64,000 bases of DNA, from contig NZ_QDFI01000004.1 in assembly GCF_003254465.1 (NCBI RefSeq), forward strand, positions 1-64,000, in the 5' to 3' direction. The translations under genes and the position numbers were made by a program. The first letter of the stretch is position 1. Every line of letters starts with the position of its first letter. Positions 1 to 10,496 of this stretch are shown piece after piece. This DNA comes from Meridianimarinicoccus zhengii. GTDB lineage: Bacteria > Pseudomonadota > Alphaproteobacteria > Rhodobacterales > Rhodobacteraceae. The notes below the pieces were generated by a model that had not been told where the DNA came from, made no database searches, and saw only the letters and a list, made by a program, of their open reading frames with translations.

Positions 1-1
1 G

Positions 2-277
2 GGCACCGGCGGGTCCGCACCGGGACTGCCCATGGTCCAGGCATCGCCGGATCATCGCGCGCTCGTGACGCTTCAACGGCGCCGCCGGGGTTTCCGGTTC
101 GGCTTCGCGGCCACGGCGGGGCTGTGCATCGCCGCGCCGGCCGTGTACCTGGTGGCGCTGCGGGCGGGCACGACGCTCGACGGCCCGCTGCTGGACGCTG
201 TGCTGCACCATGGCGGGCAGGTTCAGGCGGCGCTGGTGGACTGGCTGCGCCGCGTGGTGGTCCCGGCCCTGTCATGA
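2..277 (+). CDS. C-terminal part of a zinc-ribbon-type membrane protein (5' end outside window)
   Basis: The open frame runs from the window edge, so the true start probably lies upstream; an internal ATG sits at 32. What is visible is a short linker, a basic stretch (QRRRRGFRFGF), one hydrophobic segment of about 20 residues and a short amphipathic tail. Roseobacter MJ0042-type zinc-ribbon proteins often end this way, but the zinc ribbon itself is not in view, so the family call is inference. The gene converges on the DUF4175 gene. Confidence 0.4.
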   Translation, partial: GTGGSAPGLPMVQASPDHRALVTLQRRRRGFRFGFAATAGLCIAAPAVYLVALRAGTTLDGPLLDAVLHHGGQVQAALVDWLRRVVVPALS

Positions 278-349
278 CGCGCAGCGCGACCGGGGACCAG
301 CCCTCGGAACGGGCCGCGCGGCGCGCGATCCGGCGCCACGGGGGGTCCT

Positions 350-373
350 CCACAAAATTAGCTAATTTTATGG
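350..373. other. AT-rich palindrome between convergent genes
   Basis: A perfect 16-base palindrome, AAAATTAGCTAATTTT (354-369), extends outward as CCA/TGG with one mismatched pair. It stands out against GC-rich surroundings and lies between the stop codons of two convergent genes. It may be a bidirectional terminator (the T-run sits in the arm) or a protein-binding site. Neither role can be proved from sequence. Confidence 0.5.
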
Positions 374-389
374 GGCGTGGCCCTGTCGA

Positions 390-2978
390 TCAGAAGCGGT
401 CCAGAAGGCGGCGCAGGTAGTCGCGTTCGGTGTCCGGGCGGGTCTGGTCGCCGGAGCGGCGCCGGATCTCGTCGAGCAGGTCCTGCGCGCGGCGGTACAC
501 GTCTTCGCCCTGCAACAGGTTGTCCCGCGTGCCGAGCCGCCCCTGACCGCCGCTGTCGCGCCCCAGCGGGTCCTGCTGGCCTGTGGGACCGGCCTGCCCC
601 GCGGCCTGACCCTGCTGACCCTGCCCTTGTTGCTGGCCCTGCTGCTGGGCGAGTTCTTCCCCCAGCGACTGGATACCGTCGCGCAGGCGGTCCATCGCCT
701 CGGCCTGACTGTCCATCGCGCCCGCAAGGTCGTCGCCGCGCAGGGACTGCTCGGCGTCGTCCATGGCGCGGCCGGCCTCGTCCAGCGACCGGCGGGCATC
801 TTCGGAGCCTTCGCCGAAGCCGGGCAGGCCGTCGCGCTGGCGGTCGAGTTCCTGTCGGAGTGCGCGCTGGCGGTCCGCAAGCTGCTGGCCTAGATCGCCG
901 GGCTGACTGCCCTGGCCCTGTCCTTGCCCCTGACCGGATCCCTGGCCCTGTCCTTGGCCGGAGCCCTGTCCCTGCGCCTGGCCCTGACCCGGCTGCTGTC
1001 CTTGCTGGCCTTGTTGCCCCTGCTGACCCTGCTGGCCCGGCTGCATCCCCTGAAAGCTGTCGTCGGACAGGTCCTGCTGGTCGCGCAGGGTTTCCTGCAA
1101 CCCTTGCAGCGCCTGCTGGCCCGGGCTTGGCTGGCCCTGCTGGCCGCCCTGGGCCATCTGCATGTTCTGCATCATCTGCGCAAGCTGGTCGAGAAGCTGC
1201 TGCGCCTCGGCCATGCGCCCCTCTTCCATCAGCTCCTGCAGACGCTGGAGCATGTCCTCCAGATCCTGTCCGGTCAGTTCCTGCGCATCGGAAAGGTCCT
1301 GCTGCTGGCCGTCCTGGTTCTGCATCTGCTCGGCCAGCTGGCGCATCACGTCCTGCATCGCCTCGCGCAGTTCCTGCATCAGTTCGGCGATTTCCTCGTT
1401 CGAGGCCCCGTCGCGCATCGCTTCGGACAGCCGGTCCTGCGCCCGGCGCAGCCGCGCCATGGCGTCGGACAGGTCCCCTTCCTCGATCCGCAGCGCGAGA
1501 TCCCAGAGCGCCTGCGCGATCTCGGCCTGTTCGTCGGCATCCACCCCCTCGGGCGCGGTCGCTTCGATCTGGCGGGCGATGAAGCGGGTGCGCAGGTAGT
1601 CGGTCTCGGTGCGGAACATCCCCTCGGGTTCGTGGGACACGGCGCGCAGCAGCCGCGCCACCCGCGGTGCGTTGGACCGCGCCCACAGCAGGTCCCGGCG
1701 CTGTTCGATGATCGCCTGTGCCAGCGGGTCGAAGAACCGCCGCCCCGGCAGCGCATCAAGCTCGAGCGGCACGGACTGGCCGATCTGGCCGCCCGCATCC
1801 CGCGCCTCGAAGGTGATCGTGACGGGCAGGTTGGCGAAGGGGTGCTGCGAGAAATCCTCCACCAGCGCCTCGGTGAAGTCGGTGCGGTCAGCCGTGAGCG
1901 GCAAGGGCAGATCGACGACGATCGGCTCGCGCGGGTCCGGCGCGGGTGCAAGCCCGTGGCGGCGGTCCACCGCGTCGAGATCGAGCCGGATCGTGGCATT
2001 GGCCCCGGTCACCCCGAAATCGTCGCGCGCGGAAAACGCCTGCGTCATCTCGCCCGACGCCGCGCGCTGGGGCGGGCCTTCGGGTTCGATGGTGGGCGGC
2101 GCATCGGGGGTCAGCGTGATGTCCCACGCAGCACCGCCGGGGCCGCGGATCTCGATCCGGCCGGGTTGCGCGATCTCGAATCCCTGCCGCGGGTCGCTGG
2201 CCGCGTCGAGACCGGTTGTCCGACCGGACACGGTTTCCGCGACGGTCAGGTCACCCGGTTCGCCGTAGAGCCGCAATTCGATGCGGCTGCCCGCGGGCAG
2301 GTCCAGCGTGCCGGGCGGAACATCGTTGAGATAGAGGCTCGGCCGTCCGGTATAGGCCGGGGGTTCGGCCCAGCCTTCCCAGCTTGGCCCGGTGGCGACC
2401 GCGGTGGTGCCCGGTCCGGCCAGCGGCACGCCCTGCCCCAGCCGCAGCCCCGCGCCGAAGATCAGCATGACCACGAACACGGTGAGCGCGACGAAGCGCA
2501 GCCCGTAGCGGTCGTGGCGTGCCAGCCGCAGGTCGGGGCGCACCGGCCGCGCATCGCCCAACCGCAGTATCATCCGGCGCATATGCGCCTTCCACACCGC
2601 TTCGGACGCGGCGTCCCCTGCCCCGATCGCCTGCGCATCCGCCAGCGCCGCGAGCGGCCGGCCCGGCAGCGTCGCGTCGAGCCTGTGCGCCGCGTCGGCA
2701 GCCGAGGGGAAGCGGAAGCGCGCGATGCCGCGCACGAAGCCGGCCAGAAGCGCCGCGGCCCCGGCCAGCACACCGAACCAGAACGCCTCCAGCGGCAGGT
2801 CGGCACTGACGCCGGACAGCAGCACCGCCGCCAGCACGAGGATCACGGTCCAGAACGGCCAGAACGCCCGTGTCAGCCTTTCCGCCACGAGCCCGATCCG
2901 GGTCAGCAGGAGCGGGCCGCGGATGCGGCGCGTGGGGTCGAAGGGGCGCCGGGTGGGTGGCGTTGCGGGTGGCGTCAT
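390..2978 (-). CDS. DUF4175 / TIGR02302 family membrane protein
   Basis: An 862-residue inner-membrane protein of the DUF4175 (TIGR02302) family found in alphaproteobacteria; its function is unknown. Two or three hydrophobic segments lie in the first 200 residues, followed by a beta-rich periplasmic-looking region. The C-terminal half is helical and rich in Gln and Met, with Gln/Gly repeats and a conserved tail ending LLDRF. An in-frame ATG exists 32 codons upstream, but the ATG at 2978 has a GGAG-type Shine-Dalgarno and matches the usual start (MTPPATPPTRR). It follows lysA on the same strand after 165 bases. Confidence 0.85.
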   Translation of the reverse strand: MTPPATPPTRRPFDPTRRIRGPLLLTRIGLVAERLTRAFWPFWTVILVLAAVLLSGVSADLPLEAFWFGVLAGAAALLAGFVRGIARFRFPSAADAAHRLDATLPGRPLAALADAQAIGAGDAASEAVWKAHMRRMILRLGDARPVRPDLRLARHDRYGLRFVALTVFVVMLIFGAGLRLGQGVPLAGPGTTAVATGPSWEGWAEPPAYTGRPSLYLNDVPPGTLDLPAGSRIELRLYGEPGDLTVAETVSGRTTGLDAASDPRQGFEIAQPGRIEIRGPGGAAWDITLTPDAPPTIEPEGPPQRAASGEMTQAFSARDDFGVTGANATIRLDLDAVDRRHGLAPAPDPREPIVVDLPLPLTADRTDFTEALVEDFSQHPFANLPVTITFEARDAGGQIGQSVPLELDALPGRRFFDPLAQAIIEQRRDLLWARSNAPRVARLLRAVSHEPEGMFRTETDYLRTRFIARQIEATAPEGVDADEQAEIAQALWDLALRIEEGDLSDAMARLRRAQDRLSEAMRDGASNEEIAELMQELREAMQDVMRQLAEQMQNQDGQQQDLSDAQELTGQDLEDMLQRLQELMEEGRMAEAQQLLDQLAQMMQNMQMAQGGQQGQPSPGQQALQGLQETLRDQQDLSDDSFQGMQPGQQGQQGQQGQQGQQPGQGQAQGQGSGQGQGQGSGQGQGQGQGSQPGDLGQQLADRQRALRQELDRQRDGLPGFGEGSEDARRSLDEAGRAMDDAEQSLRGDDLAGAMDSQAEAMDRLRDGIQSLGEELAQQQGQQQGQGQQGQAAGQAGPTGQQDPLGRDSGGQGRLGTRDNLLQGEDVYRRAQDLLDEIRRRSGDQTRPDTERDYLRRLLDRF
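901..1050 (-). repeat. Gln/Gly-rich low-complexity coding repeat
   Basis: Within the DUF4175 gene, short imperfect repeats of CAG/GGC-type codons encode runs such as GQQGQQGQQ and GQGQGSGQGQ. A second, shorter Gln-rich patch lies at about 570-655. Such tracts are prone to length change by slippage. Confidence 0.8.
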
Positions 2979-3143
2979 GGGGCGCTCCGGTCCGGCCGCC
3001 GGGATGGGCGGTCGGAAGAAGGGTATCGCGCGCGGCGCGCAGGTCAAAGGCTTGTGACCGGATCCGGCGATCACGATTGCCCGGCACGGCTGCGGGCGGC
3101 GTGAAATTGCCCGCCCGCGCCGCGGGATCGGGCGGTTTACCGC

Positions 3144-4412
3144 TCAGGCCAGCCAGTCGGGCACGGTGTCGCGCGCGATGATGTCCGCGATGGCGGGGCG
3201 CGGGCGGATCACCGCCCAACGGTCGCCATCCACCAGCACCTCGGGGATCAGGGGGCGGGTGTTGTATTCCGACGCCATCACGGCACCGTAAGCCCCGGCG
3301 GAGCGGAACGCCACGAGGTCACCTTCGGCCAGCGGCGGCAGGGGGCGGGCGCGGGCGAAGGTGTCGCCGGTTTCGCAGACGGGGCCGACCACGTCATAGG
3401 GCGCCTGGTCGACGGCGACGGGCGGCTCGATCAGCGGGACGATGTCGTGATGCGCGTCGTACATCGCGGGGCGCAGGAGGTCGTTCATCGCCGCGTCCAC
3501 GATCAGGAAATCGCGCCCCTCGCCCGATTTCAGGTAGATCACCTGCGCCACGAGGATGCCCGCGTTGCCGGAAATGAGCCGGCCCGGTTCGATCTCGATC
3601 TCGCAGCCCAGATCGCCCAGCGTGCGGCGGATCATGTCGCCGTAAGCCGAGGGCAGCGGTGGCGCGTCGTTATCGCGGGTGTAGGGGATGCCGAGGCCGC
3701 CACCAAGATCGAGCCGGCGGATATCGTGCCCGTCGGCCCGCAGCGCGCGGGTCAGGTCGGCGACCTTGGCATAGGCGGCCTCGAAGGGCGCGAGGTCGGT
3801 GAGCTGGCTGCCGATATGCACGTCGATGCCCACGACCTCGATCCCCGGCAGGGCGGCGGCCATGGCATAGACGGCGCGCGCGCGGGCGATGGGGATGCCG
3901 AACTTGTTCTCGGACTTGCCGGTGGCGATCTTGGCGTGGGTCTTGGCGTCCACGTCCGGGTTGACGCGGATCGTGATGGGCGCGGTGGTGCCCAACGCGG
4001 TGGCGGTTTCGGACAGGGCGTGCAGTTCGGGCTCGGATTCGACGTTGAACTGGCGGATGCCGCCCTGCAGGGCGGTGCGCATCTCGTCGCGGGTCTTGCC
4101 CACGCCGGAGAACACGATCCGGTCGCCGGGCACGCCCGCGGCCTTCGCGCGGGCGTATTCGCCGCCCGACACCACGTCCATCCCCGCGCCCGCACGCGCC
4201 AGCAGCCGCAGGATCGCCTGGTTGGAATTGCTCTTCATCGCGAAGCAGACAAGGTGGTCCAGCCCCGCGAGTGCCGCGTCGAACAGCCCGTAATGGCGCA
4301 GCAGCGTCGCGGTGGAATAGCAGTAGAACGGCGTGCCGACCGCGGCCGCGATGGCGGACAGGGGCACATCCTCGGCGTGCAGCGCGCCGCCCTGGTAGGT
4401 GAAATGGTCCAT
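3144..4412 (-). CDS. lysA: diaminopimelate decarboxylase
   Basis: Catalyses the last step of lysine synthesis, meso-diaminopimelate to L-lysine plus CO2. It is a 422-residue fold-type III PLP enzyme. The PLP lysine is K60 in CFAMKSNSN. The HIGSQ and GGGLGIPY motifs of the TIM barrel, the EPGR phosphate-binding motif and the CETGD motif (substrate Cys) are all present. Length is normal. It lies upstream of the DUF4175 gene on the same strand and is divergent from ldhA. The start MDHFTYQGG matches family N-termini. Confidence 0.95.
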   Translation of the reverse strand: MDHFTYQGGALHAEDVPLSAIAAAVGTPFYCYSTATLLRHYGLFDAALAGLDHLVCFAMKSNSNQAILRLLARAGAGMDVVSGGEYARAKAAGVPGDRIVFSGVGKTRDEMRTALQGGIRQFNVESEPELHALSETATALGTTAPITIRVNPDVDAKTHAKIATGKSENKFGIPIARARAVYAMAAALPGIEVVGIDVHIGSQLTDLAPFEAAYAKVADLTRALRADGHDIRRLDLGGGLGIPYTRDNDAPPLPSAYGDMIRRTLGDLGCEIEIEPGRLISGNAGILVAQVIYLKSGEGRDFLIVDAAMNDLLRPAMYDAHHDIVPLIEPPVAVDQAPYDVVGPVCETGDTFARARPLPPLAEGDLVAFRSAGAYGAVMASEYNTRPLIPEVLVDGDRWAVIRPRPAIADIIARDTVPDWLA

Positions 4413-4567
4413 GCCGGTGCCTTTGCCGCCGATAGGGGAATGCGCCGGGTCATGGCAAATGCGCCCGCGCTTTGCAATGCGCCGGAATCGGGCGGCCTTG
4501 CGGCACGGCGGGTTTGCACCGGGCCGCGCGATATGCTGCCCTGACGCCGACCCATCCGAGAGGCACC

Positions 4568-5584
4568 ATGATGTTCGTCACCGTGTTCAGCACGAAGTCC
4601 TATGACCGCAATTTCCTGACCGCCGCCAACGACGGCAAGGACCATGACATCCGGTTTCTCGACATTCGGCTTTCACCCGACACGGCGGTGCTGGCCGAGG
4701 GCGCGCAGGCGGTCTGCGCCTTCGTCAACGACGACCTGTCGGCGCCGGTGCTGGAAATCCTCGCCCGCGGCGGCACGAAGCTGATCGCGCTGCGCTGCGC
4801 GGGGTTCAACAATGTCGATCTGACCGCAGCGCGGGATCTCGGGCTGACGGTGGCGCGGGTGCCCGCCTATTCGCCGCACGCGGTGGCCGAACATACCGTC
4901 GCGCTGATCCTTGCGCTCAACCGCAACATCCACCGCGCCCATAACCGCGTGCGCGAAGGCAACTTCGCGCTCGACGGGCTTCTGGGGTTCGACCTGCACG
5001 GCAAGACCGTGGGCATCATCGGCACCGGCACCATCGGCGCGGTGCTGGCGCGGATCATGGCGGGCTTCGGCTGCACGATCTTGGGCCATGACGTGGCCGA
5101 GAATCCCGACTGCGTGGCGCTGGGGATGGAGTACGTGCCCCGCGACGAGATCTTCGCGCGGTCCGACATCCTGTCGCTGCACTGCCCGCTGACGCCCGAC
5201 ACGCATCACATGATCGGCTTCGACACGCTGAAGCTGCTGAAGCGCGGGGTGACGATCGTGAACACATCCCGCGGGGCGGTGATCGACGCGCGCGCCGCCA
5301 TAGCCGGGCTGAAGGACGGCACGATCGGCGGGCTGGGGCTGGACGTCTACGAGGAAGAGGCGGACCTGTTCTTCGAAGATCTGTCGGACATGGCCATCCA
5401 GGACGACGTGTTCGCGCGGCTGCTGACCTTTCCCAACGTGCTGATCACCGGGCACCAGGCGTTCCTGACGCACGAGGCGCTGACCGCGATCGCCGAGACG
5501 ACCATCGCCAATATCGACGCCTTCGCGCGCAGCGGTGCGGCGGTCCACGAAATCTCGGTGGAGAAACTCGCGCCGAAGCCGTGA
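4568..5584 (+). CDS. ldhA: D-lactate dehydrogenase (NAD-dependent 2-hydroxyacid dehydrogenase)
   Basis: Reduces pyruvate to D-lactate with NADH, or the reverse. The 338-residue product closely resembles E. coli LdhA throughout: FSTKSYD at the N-terminus, [12 protein letters not shown], the Rossmann motif [28 protein letters not shown] with the substrate Arg, EEADLFFED, and GHQAFLT with the catalytic His. The first of two adjacent ATGs (4568/4571) is used; a GAGAGG Shine-Dalgarno fits either. It converges on the lactate permease gene with 21 bases between stops, which suggests a lactate-metabolism neighbourhood. Confidence 0.9.
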   Translation: MMFVTVFSTKSYDRNFLTAANDGKDHDIRFLDIRLSPDTAVLAEGAQAVCAFVNDDLSAPVLEILARGGTKLIALRCAGFNNVDLTAARDLGLTVARVPAYSPHAVAEHTVALILALNRNIHRAHNRVREGNFALDGLLGFDLHGKTVGIIGTGTIGAVLARIMAGFGCTILGHDVAENPDCVALGMEYVPRDEIFARSDILSLHCPLTPDTHHMIGFDTLKLLKRGVTIVNTSRGAVIDARAAIAGLKDGTIGGLGLDVYEEEADLFFEDLSDMAIQDDVFARLLTFPNVLITGHQAFLTHEALTAIAETTIANIDAFARSGAAVHEISVEKLAPKP

Positions 5585-5605
5585 CCGGCCCCGGCGCGTG
5601 CAGCG

Positions 5606-7276
5606 TTACAGGATGCTCAGGCCCACGACCCCCAGGATGCCCGCGAAAACAAGGTAATAGACCGTCGGGATGATGGTCAGCCGCAGCACCGCGCCCTCGC
5701 GCCCGAGGAACCCGACCGTGGCCGAGGCCGCGACCACGTTGTGGATGGCGATCATGTTGCCCGCCGCGGCCCCCACCGCCTGCAACGCCACGATCAGCGT
5801 CGTGGGGTTGCCAAGCTGTTCCGCCATGCCGTACTGGAACTGGCTGAGCATCATGTTGCTGACGGTGTTGGACCCGGCGATGAACGCGCCCAAGGCCCCC
5901 GTCGCCGCCGCGAAGAACGGATAGATGTCGCCCACGGCCGCCGCGAGCCATGTCGCCATCGCCACCGGCATGCTGTCCAGCCCCGCGGTATTGCCGCCCG
6001 AATTGATCAGGATGCGCACCATGGGGATGGTGAAGGCCAGCACGAAGCCCGCCCCCAACAGCAGCTTGCCCGATTCGCCGACCGCTTCCGCGAATTGCGC
6101 GGGCTTCATGCGGTGCGACAGCACCGTGACCAGCGCCACGAACACGAGGATGCCACCGGGCAGGTACAGCGGCTGGATGCTGGCCGAGATGCCGGTTTCC
6201 CCGAAGATGTCGGACATCCCGAACGACACCGAGGTCAGCCACCCCTTGAACCCGTCGCTCACCCGGCTGAGCACGAGGATCAGCGCCACCAGCAGATAGG
6301 GCACCCACGCGAGCCGTGCGCTGATCGGCGCCTTGTCCGTCAACTCTTCCAGCTTTATCTCCAGATCGCCCATCCAGTCCGACGGCCACTGGTCGGCCGG
6401 CGCGAAATCCCACGTGTCCTTCGGCATCAGGAACCCCTTGCGCGCGGCGCTGACGACGATGGCCAGCGCCACGAGCGCGCCGATCAGCGACGGGAATTCC
6501 GGGCCGAGAAACACGCCGGTCAGGATGTAGGGGATCGAGAACGCCGCAGCGGCAAAGAGCGCGAAGGGCACGATGCTCAACCCCTCGGTCCAGGACCGGC
6601 GTGCGCCGAAGAAACGGGTAATCATCATCACCATCAGGACCGGCATGAACAGGCCGATGATGCCGTGGATGATCGCGACCTCGGACGTGACCGTGCGCAG
6701 GAAGGCGGCCCAGCTCGATCCTTCCGCCTGAAACGCGATGTCGAGCGCGGCACTGTCGAGCCCGCCGGTGACGCCGATGATGATGGGGGTGCCCACCGCG
6801 CCGAACGACACGGGCGTGCTTTGCACCATCATCCCCGCCACGACCGCCGCCATGGCCGGAAACCCAAGCGCCACGAGCAGGGGTGCGATGATCGCCGCGG
6901 GCGTGCCGAAGCCCGACGCGCCTTCGATGAACGCGCCGAAGAGCCAGGCGATGATGATCATCTGCACCCGCCGGTCCGGGCTGACCGCGGCGAAGCCCGC
7001 GCGGATCGTCTGGATCGCACCGCTGTGCTTGAGCGTGTTCAGAAGCAGGATCGCCCCGAAGATGATCCACAGGACCGAGGCGGTGATGAGCAGTCCCTGC
7101 ACCGTGGAGGCCGCGACCCGCGCGAAGGGCACGCCCCAGAACAGAAGTGCGATCAGCGCGGCGGCCAGATAGACGGCGGGCATCGCCGTGCGGGCGGGCA
7201 TGCGCAGCCCCACCAGCAGGATGCCCGCAAGTGCTATGGGCGCAAAGGCGAGTGCAGCTTGGAATCCCAGTACCAT
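5606..7276 (-). CDS. lldP: L-lactate permease (LctP/LldP family)
   Basis: A multi-pass inner-membrane carrier of about 556 residues for lactate and possibly glycolate uptake. It is hydrophobic throughout and carries family hallmarks: [27 protein letters not shown], and NTVSNMM followed by [12 protein letters not shown] near the C-terminus. An ATG nine codons upstream exists, but GGGGGGAA sits just before the ATG at 7276, so that start is chosen. It converges with ldhA. Confidence 0.93.
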   Translation of the reverse strand: MVLGFQAALAFAPIALAGILLVGLRMPARTAMPAVYLAAALIALLFWGVPFARVAASTVQGLLITASVLWIIFGAILLLNTLKHSGAIQTIRAGFAAVSPDRRVQMIIIAWLFGAFIEGASGFGTPAAIIAPLLVALGFPAMAAVVAGMMVQSTPVSFGAVGTPIIIGVTGGLDSAALDIAFQAEGSSWAAFLRTVTSEVAIIHGIIGLFMPVLMVMMITRFFGARRSWTEGLSIVPFALFAAAAFSIPYILTGVFLGPEFPSLIGALVALAIVVSAARKGFLMPKDTWDFAPADQWPSDWMGDLEIKLEELTDKAPISARLAWVPYLLVALILVLSRVSDGFKGWLTSVSFGMSDIFGETGISASIQPLYLPGGILVFVALVTVLSHRMKPAQFAEAVGESGKLLLGAGFVLAFTIPMVRILINSGGNTAGLDSMPVAMATWLAAAVGDIYPFFAAATGALGAFIAGSNTVSNMMLSQFQYGMAEQLGNPTTLIVALQAVGAAAGNMIAIHNVVAASATVGFLGREGAVLRLTIIPTVYYLVFAGILGVVGLSIL

Positions 7277-7438
7277 GGTTCGGTTCCCCCCAATGGCGTG
7301 CATGTCCGTGCCGGGATGGCCCCGCCCGTCACACGCGCAACCCTAAGCCGGCAGGGGGGATCGCCGATACCGCTACAGGCTTGCCGCGTTGTCGCTGCGC
7401 GGAAATGCCCAAGGGGAAATGCGACAGAACGGCCGGGG

Positions 7439-8167
7439 TCAGTGGTTGAGGATCTTGCTCAGGAAATCCTTGGCCCGGTCGCTTTCGGGATTGCCGAAGA
7501 ACTCCTCGGTCGGGCGGTCCTCGACGATGGCGCCGGCGTCCATGAACACCACCCGGTCTGCGACCTTGCGGGCGAAGCCCATCTCGTGGGTGACGACCAT
7601 CATGGTCATGCCTTCCTTGGCAAGCTCCACCATCACGTCCAGCACCTCGTTGATCATCTCGGGGTCGAGCGCGGATGTGGGTTCGTCGAACAGCATCGCG
7701 ATGGGGTCCATGGCCAGCGCGCGGCTGATCGCGACCCGCTGCTGCTGCCCGCCCGACAGCGCGCCGGGATGCTTGTCGATATGCTGCGCCATCCCGACGC
7801 GTTGCAGCAGCGCCTCGGTTTTGGCGACGGCCTCGTCCCGGTTGCGGCCCAGCACCTTCTGCTGGGCAAGGCACAGGTTCTCGCGCACGGTCATGTGGGG
7901 GTACAACTCGAAATGCTGGAACACCATGCCGATCCGCGCGCGCAGCTTGGTCAGGTCGGACCCGCGGGCCATGACCTCCATCCCGTCCACGGAGATCCGG
8001 CCCTTTTGCGCCGGTTCCAGACCGTTCACGCATTTGATCAGCGTGGACTTGCCCGACCCGGACGGCCCGCAGACCACCACGACCTCGCCCGACGCGACCT
8101 TCGTGCTGCAGTCGGTCAGCACGCGGAAGTCGCCGTACCATTTCGACAGGTTCTCGATCTCGATCAT
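7439..8167 (-). CDS. polar amino-acid ABC transporter, ATP-binding protein (GltL-type)
   Basis: A cytoplasmic ATPase of 242 residues that powers the permease pair encoded just upstream. Walker A is GPSGSGKST (about residues 34-42), the signature is LSGGQQQR, Walker B is [13 protein letters not shown], and the switch His is in VVTHEMGFA. Its start overlaps the preceding permease stop by ATGA, so it is the last gene of a cuyA-like/binding protein/permease/permease/ATPase operon. The family imports Glu, Asp and related polar amino acids. Confidence 0.92.
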   Translation of the reverse strand: MIEIENLSKWYGDFRVLTDCSTKVASGEVVVVCGPSGSGKSTLIKCVNGLEPAQKGRISVDGMEVMARGSDLTKLRARIGMVFQHFELYPHMTVRENLCLAQQKVLGRNRDEAVAKTEALLQRVGMAQHIDKHPGALSGGQQQRVAISRALAMDPIAMLFDEPTSALDPEMINEVLDVMVELAKEGMTMMVVTHEMGFARKVADRVVFMDAGAIVEDRPTEEFFGNPESDRAKDFLSKILNH

Positions 8168-8820
8168 ATCGTGCTGGCCTTCTGAAGGCGCCGCACGAAC
8201 AGCGATCCCGCGAAACAGATCGCGAAATAGACGAGCGCGGCGAAGATGTACATTTCGACGAGCCGCCCCTCGGTGCGGGCGACGATGGACGACACGGTCA
8301 TGAAGTCCCGCAGCGAGACGACGAACACGAGGCTCGTGTCCTGGAACAGGATGATGCCCTGCGTCACGAGGATCGGGATCATGTTGCGGAACGCCTGCGG
8401 CAGCACGATGTAGCGCTGGGTCTGCCAGTAGTTCAGCCCCGTGGCCTGCGCGGCATGGACCTGCCCCTTGCGCACCGACTGGATGCCCGCGCGGATGATT
8501 TCCGAGAAATACGCGGCCTCGAACAGGGTGAAGGCGATCAGGGCGGAATAGAAGTTCCCGATGGGTCGTCCCAGCGCCAGCGGCACGAGGAAATAGAACC
8601 AGAAGATCACGAGGATCAGCGGCACCGACCGGATCAGGTTGACGTATGTCCCTGCCAGCAGCGACAGCGGCAGGATGCCAGACAGCCGCATGAGCGCGAG
8701 GATCGTACCGAAGAAGATGCCCCCCAGCACGGCAAGGAAGGTCAGCAGCAGCGACAGTTGCAAACCCTGCATCAGGAACGGCAGGTTGCCCGCGATGACG
8801 CCGAAATCGAAATCGCCCAT
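8164..8820 (-). CDS. polar amino-acid ABC transporter permease (GltK-type)
   Basis: A 218-residue inner-membrane subunit of the HisM/GltK type, with several hydrophobic helices and the permease coupling (EAA) loop around [27 protein letters not shown]. The ATG at 8820 is chosen because it overlaps the upstream permease stop by one base (TGATG) and begins MGDFDF; a longer open frame upstream is not needed. It pairs with the next permease to form the channel. Confidence 0.9.
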   Translation of the reverse strand: MGDFDFGVIAGNLPFLMQGLQLSLLLTFLAVLGGIFFGTILALMRLSGILPLSLLAGTYVNLIRSVPLILVIFWFYFLVPLALGRPIGNFYSALIAFTLFEAAYFSEIIRAGIQSVRKGQVHAAQATGLNYWQTQRYIVLPQAFRNMIPILVTQGIILFQDTSLVFVVSLRDFMTVSSIVARTEGRLVEMYIFAALVYFAICFAGSLFVRRLQKASTI

Positions 8821-9536
8821 CACTTCGACCCCATGTATCCGGGGATGCGGGTGTAGCGTTCGGCCACCTGCATCACGATGGTCGCCAGAAGGGCGATGCA
8901 CACGTAGATCACCGTGGCCGCGGTATAGGCCTCGAACCCGTTGAACGTGTATTCGGCGATCTGCTGGCTTTGCGCAGTCAGTTCCAGAAGACCGATGGTC
9001 AGCGCCAGCGACGAGTTCTTGAAGATCGTCAGGAATTCCGATGTCATCGGCGGCACGATCAGCCGGAAGGAAATCGGCAGCAGGATGTAGCGATAGGTCT
9101 GCCCGACGGAAAACCCGTTGGCATAGGCCGCGTTGGTCAGCCCGGTGCCCACGGCGTTGATGCCCGCGCGCACCTGTTCGGCGATGCGGCTCGCGGTATA
9201 AAGGCCCAGCGCGATGACCGCGGTCACGTATTCCGGGTTGGGCATGTCGCGCTTGATCCACAGGCCCATGTTTTCCGGGACCATTTCGGGCATCACGAAA
9301 TACCACAGGAACATCTGCACCAGCAGCGGCACGTTGCGGAACAGCTCCACATAGGCGGTGCAGATGAACGAGATCGGGCGCGACGGCAGCGTGCGCCCCA
9401 CCCCCACAAGGATACCGACGACCAGCGCCAGCACCCAGGCGGCGAGTGCCACCGCGAAGGTCCACTGGACCCCCATGATCAGCCAGCCGAGGTAAGGGTC
9501 CGTGAACAGGACGCCCCAGTTCCAGTTGTAGTCCAT
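8820..9536 (-). CDS. polar amino-acid ABC transporter permease (GltJ-type)
   Basis: A 238-residue permease beginning [11 protein letters not shown], like GltJ. It has hydrophobic segments and the sequence [22 protein letters not shown] typical of the EAA-loop region, with [17 protein letters not shown] following. It sits 60 bases after the binding-protein gene and is translationally coupled to the second permease. Confidence 0.9.
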   Translation of the reverse strand: MDYNWNWGVLFTDPYLGWLIMGVQWTFAVALAAWVLALVVGILVGVGRTLPSRPISFICTAYVELFRNVPLLVQMFLWYFVMPEMVPENMGLWIKRDMPNPEYVTAVIALGLYTASRIAEQVRAGINAVGTGLTNAAYANGFSVGQTYRYILLPISFRLIVPPMTSEFLTIFKNSSLALTIGLLELTAQSQQIAEYTFNGFEAYTAATVIYVCIALLATIVMQVAERYTRIPGYMGSK

Positions 9537-9596
9537 GATGACGTCCTTCCCCGGCGGCGGAAGGGGACGGTTGCCCGCCCCCTTCGCACGCTCCGT

Positions 9597-10466
9597 TTAC
9601 TGCGGCAGCGCGTTCAGGCGGAAGGCCGCTTGCAGCAGTTCGGACTGTTCCACGCCCAGCGGGCCGAACCACTTCTCGTAGATCGCGTCGATCTCGCCGG
9701 ACCGGAAGACCTCGGCCAGCGCGCGCTTGCCCACCAGTTCGAAATCGCTCTCGTTGCGCGGCACCATCAGCGCATAGGGGTCATAGGACAGGAAATCGCC
9801 CACGACCGCGAAATCCTCGGGTGTGCGCGACTTGTCGATCAGCCCGTGCAGCAGGATGTGGTCGGTCGAATAGGCGTCGATCCGGTCGGTTTCCAGCGCC
9901 AGCATCCCCTCGGCATGGTCGCGCACCGGCAGGATGTCGATATTCAGCCCGCGGGCCTCCATCTCGGCCATGATGGCGCGTTCGTTCGTGGTGCCCTGCG
10001 CCAGCCCGATCCGCTTGCCTTCCATGTCGTCGATGCCGTTGATGCCGCTGTCCACCTTGGTCAGGATCTGCGTGCCGGTGATGAAGGTCACGGGCAGGTA
10101 TTCGACCTGTTCCTGACGCGTCAGGTTGTTGGTGGTCGATCCGCATTCCAGGTCGATCGTGCCGTTCGCCATCAGCGCGATGCGCGTCTGCGGCGTGACC
10201 GGCACGAAACGCACCTCCAGATCCGTGCCCAGCGTCTCCTCGACCGCCTCCACGACCTTCATGCACAGGTCGATGCTGTAGCCGATGGGGGTCTGGTTCT
10301 CGTCGAGATACGCGAACGGCACGGAGCTTTCGCGGTGCCCCAGCACGATGCTGCCGCGTTCGGCGATGGCGGCAAGCCGGCCTTGCGTGATGTCCTGCGC
10401 CGCGGCTGCGGTGCCGAGCGTCGCGATGGCCGCCGCGGCGGCAAGGGCATGTCTCAGTTGCGTCAT
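9597..10466 (-). CDS. periplasmic amino-acid-binding protein (GltI-like)
   Basis: A 289-residue solute-binding protein with a Sec signal peptide (hydrophobic to about residue 23, cut near AAAAQ). It shares the motifs GHRESSVPF, GYSIDLC and ECGSTTNN with E. coli GltI, the glutamate/aspartate-binding protein, so an acidic substrate is likely. The gene follows the cysteate lyase-like gene after 30 bases. Because L-cysteate is a sulfonate analogue of aspartate, cysteate is a plausible ligand; that is inference from context. Confidence 0.9.
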   Translation of the reverse strand: MTQLRHALAAAAAIATLGTAAAAQDITQGRLAAIAERGSIVLGHRESSVPFAYLDENQTPIGYSIDLCMKVVEAVEETLGTDLEVRFVPVTPQTRIALMANGTIDLECGSTTNNLTRQEQVEYLPVTFITGTQILTKVDSGINGIDDMEGKRIGLAQGTTNERAIMAEMEARGLNIDILPVRDHAEGMLALETDRIDAYSTDHILLHGLIDKSRTPEDFAVVGDFLSYDPYALMVPRNESDFELVGKRALAEVFRSGEIDAIYEKWFGPLGVEQSELLQAAFRLNALPQ

Positions 10467-10496
10467 GTCTCTCTCCTGTCGTTGGTTAGGTTTTTT

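Noticed and set aside
274-420. Short open frame starting ATGA-overlapped with the first gene's stop
   Set aside because: Its 48 residues are Arg-rich and it runs into the convergent DUF4175 gene; no family pattern.
924-3104. Long plus-strand open frame opposite the DUF4175 gene
   Set aside because: It has no family features and is a shadow caused by high GC and repetitive Gln codons on the other strand.
6376-6400. B12-box-like GCCACTGG
   Set aside because: It lies inside the lactate permease coding sequence with no riboswitch context.
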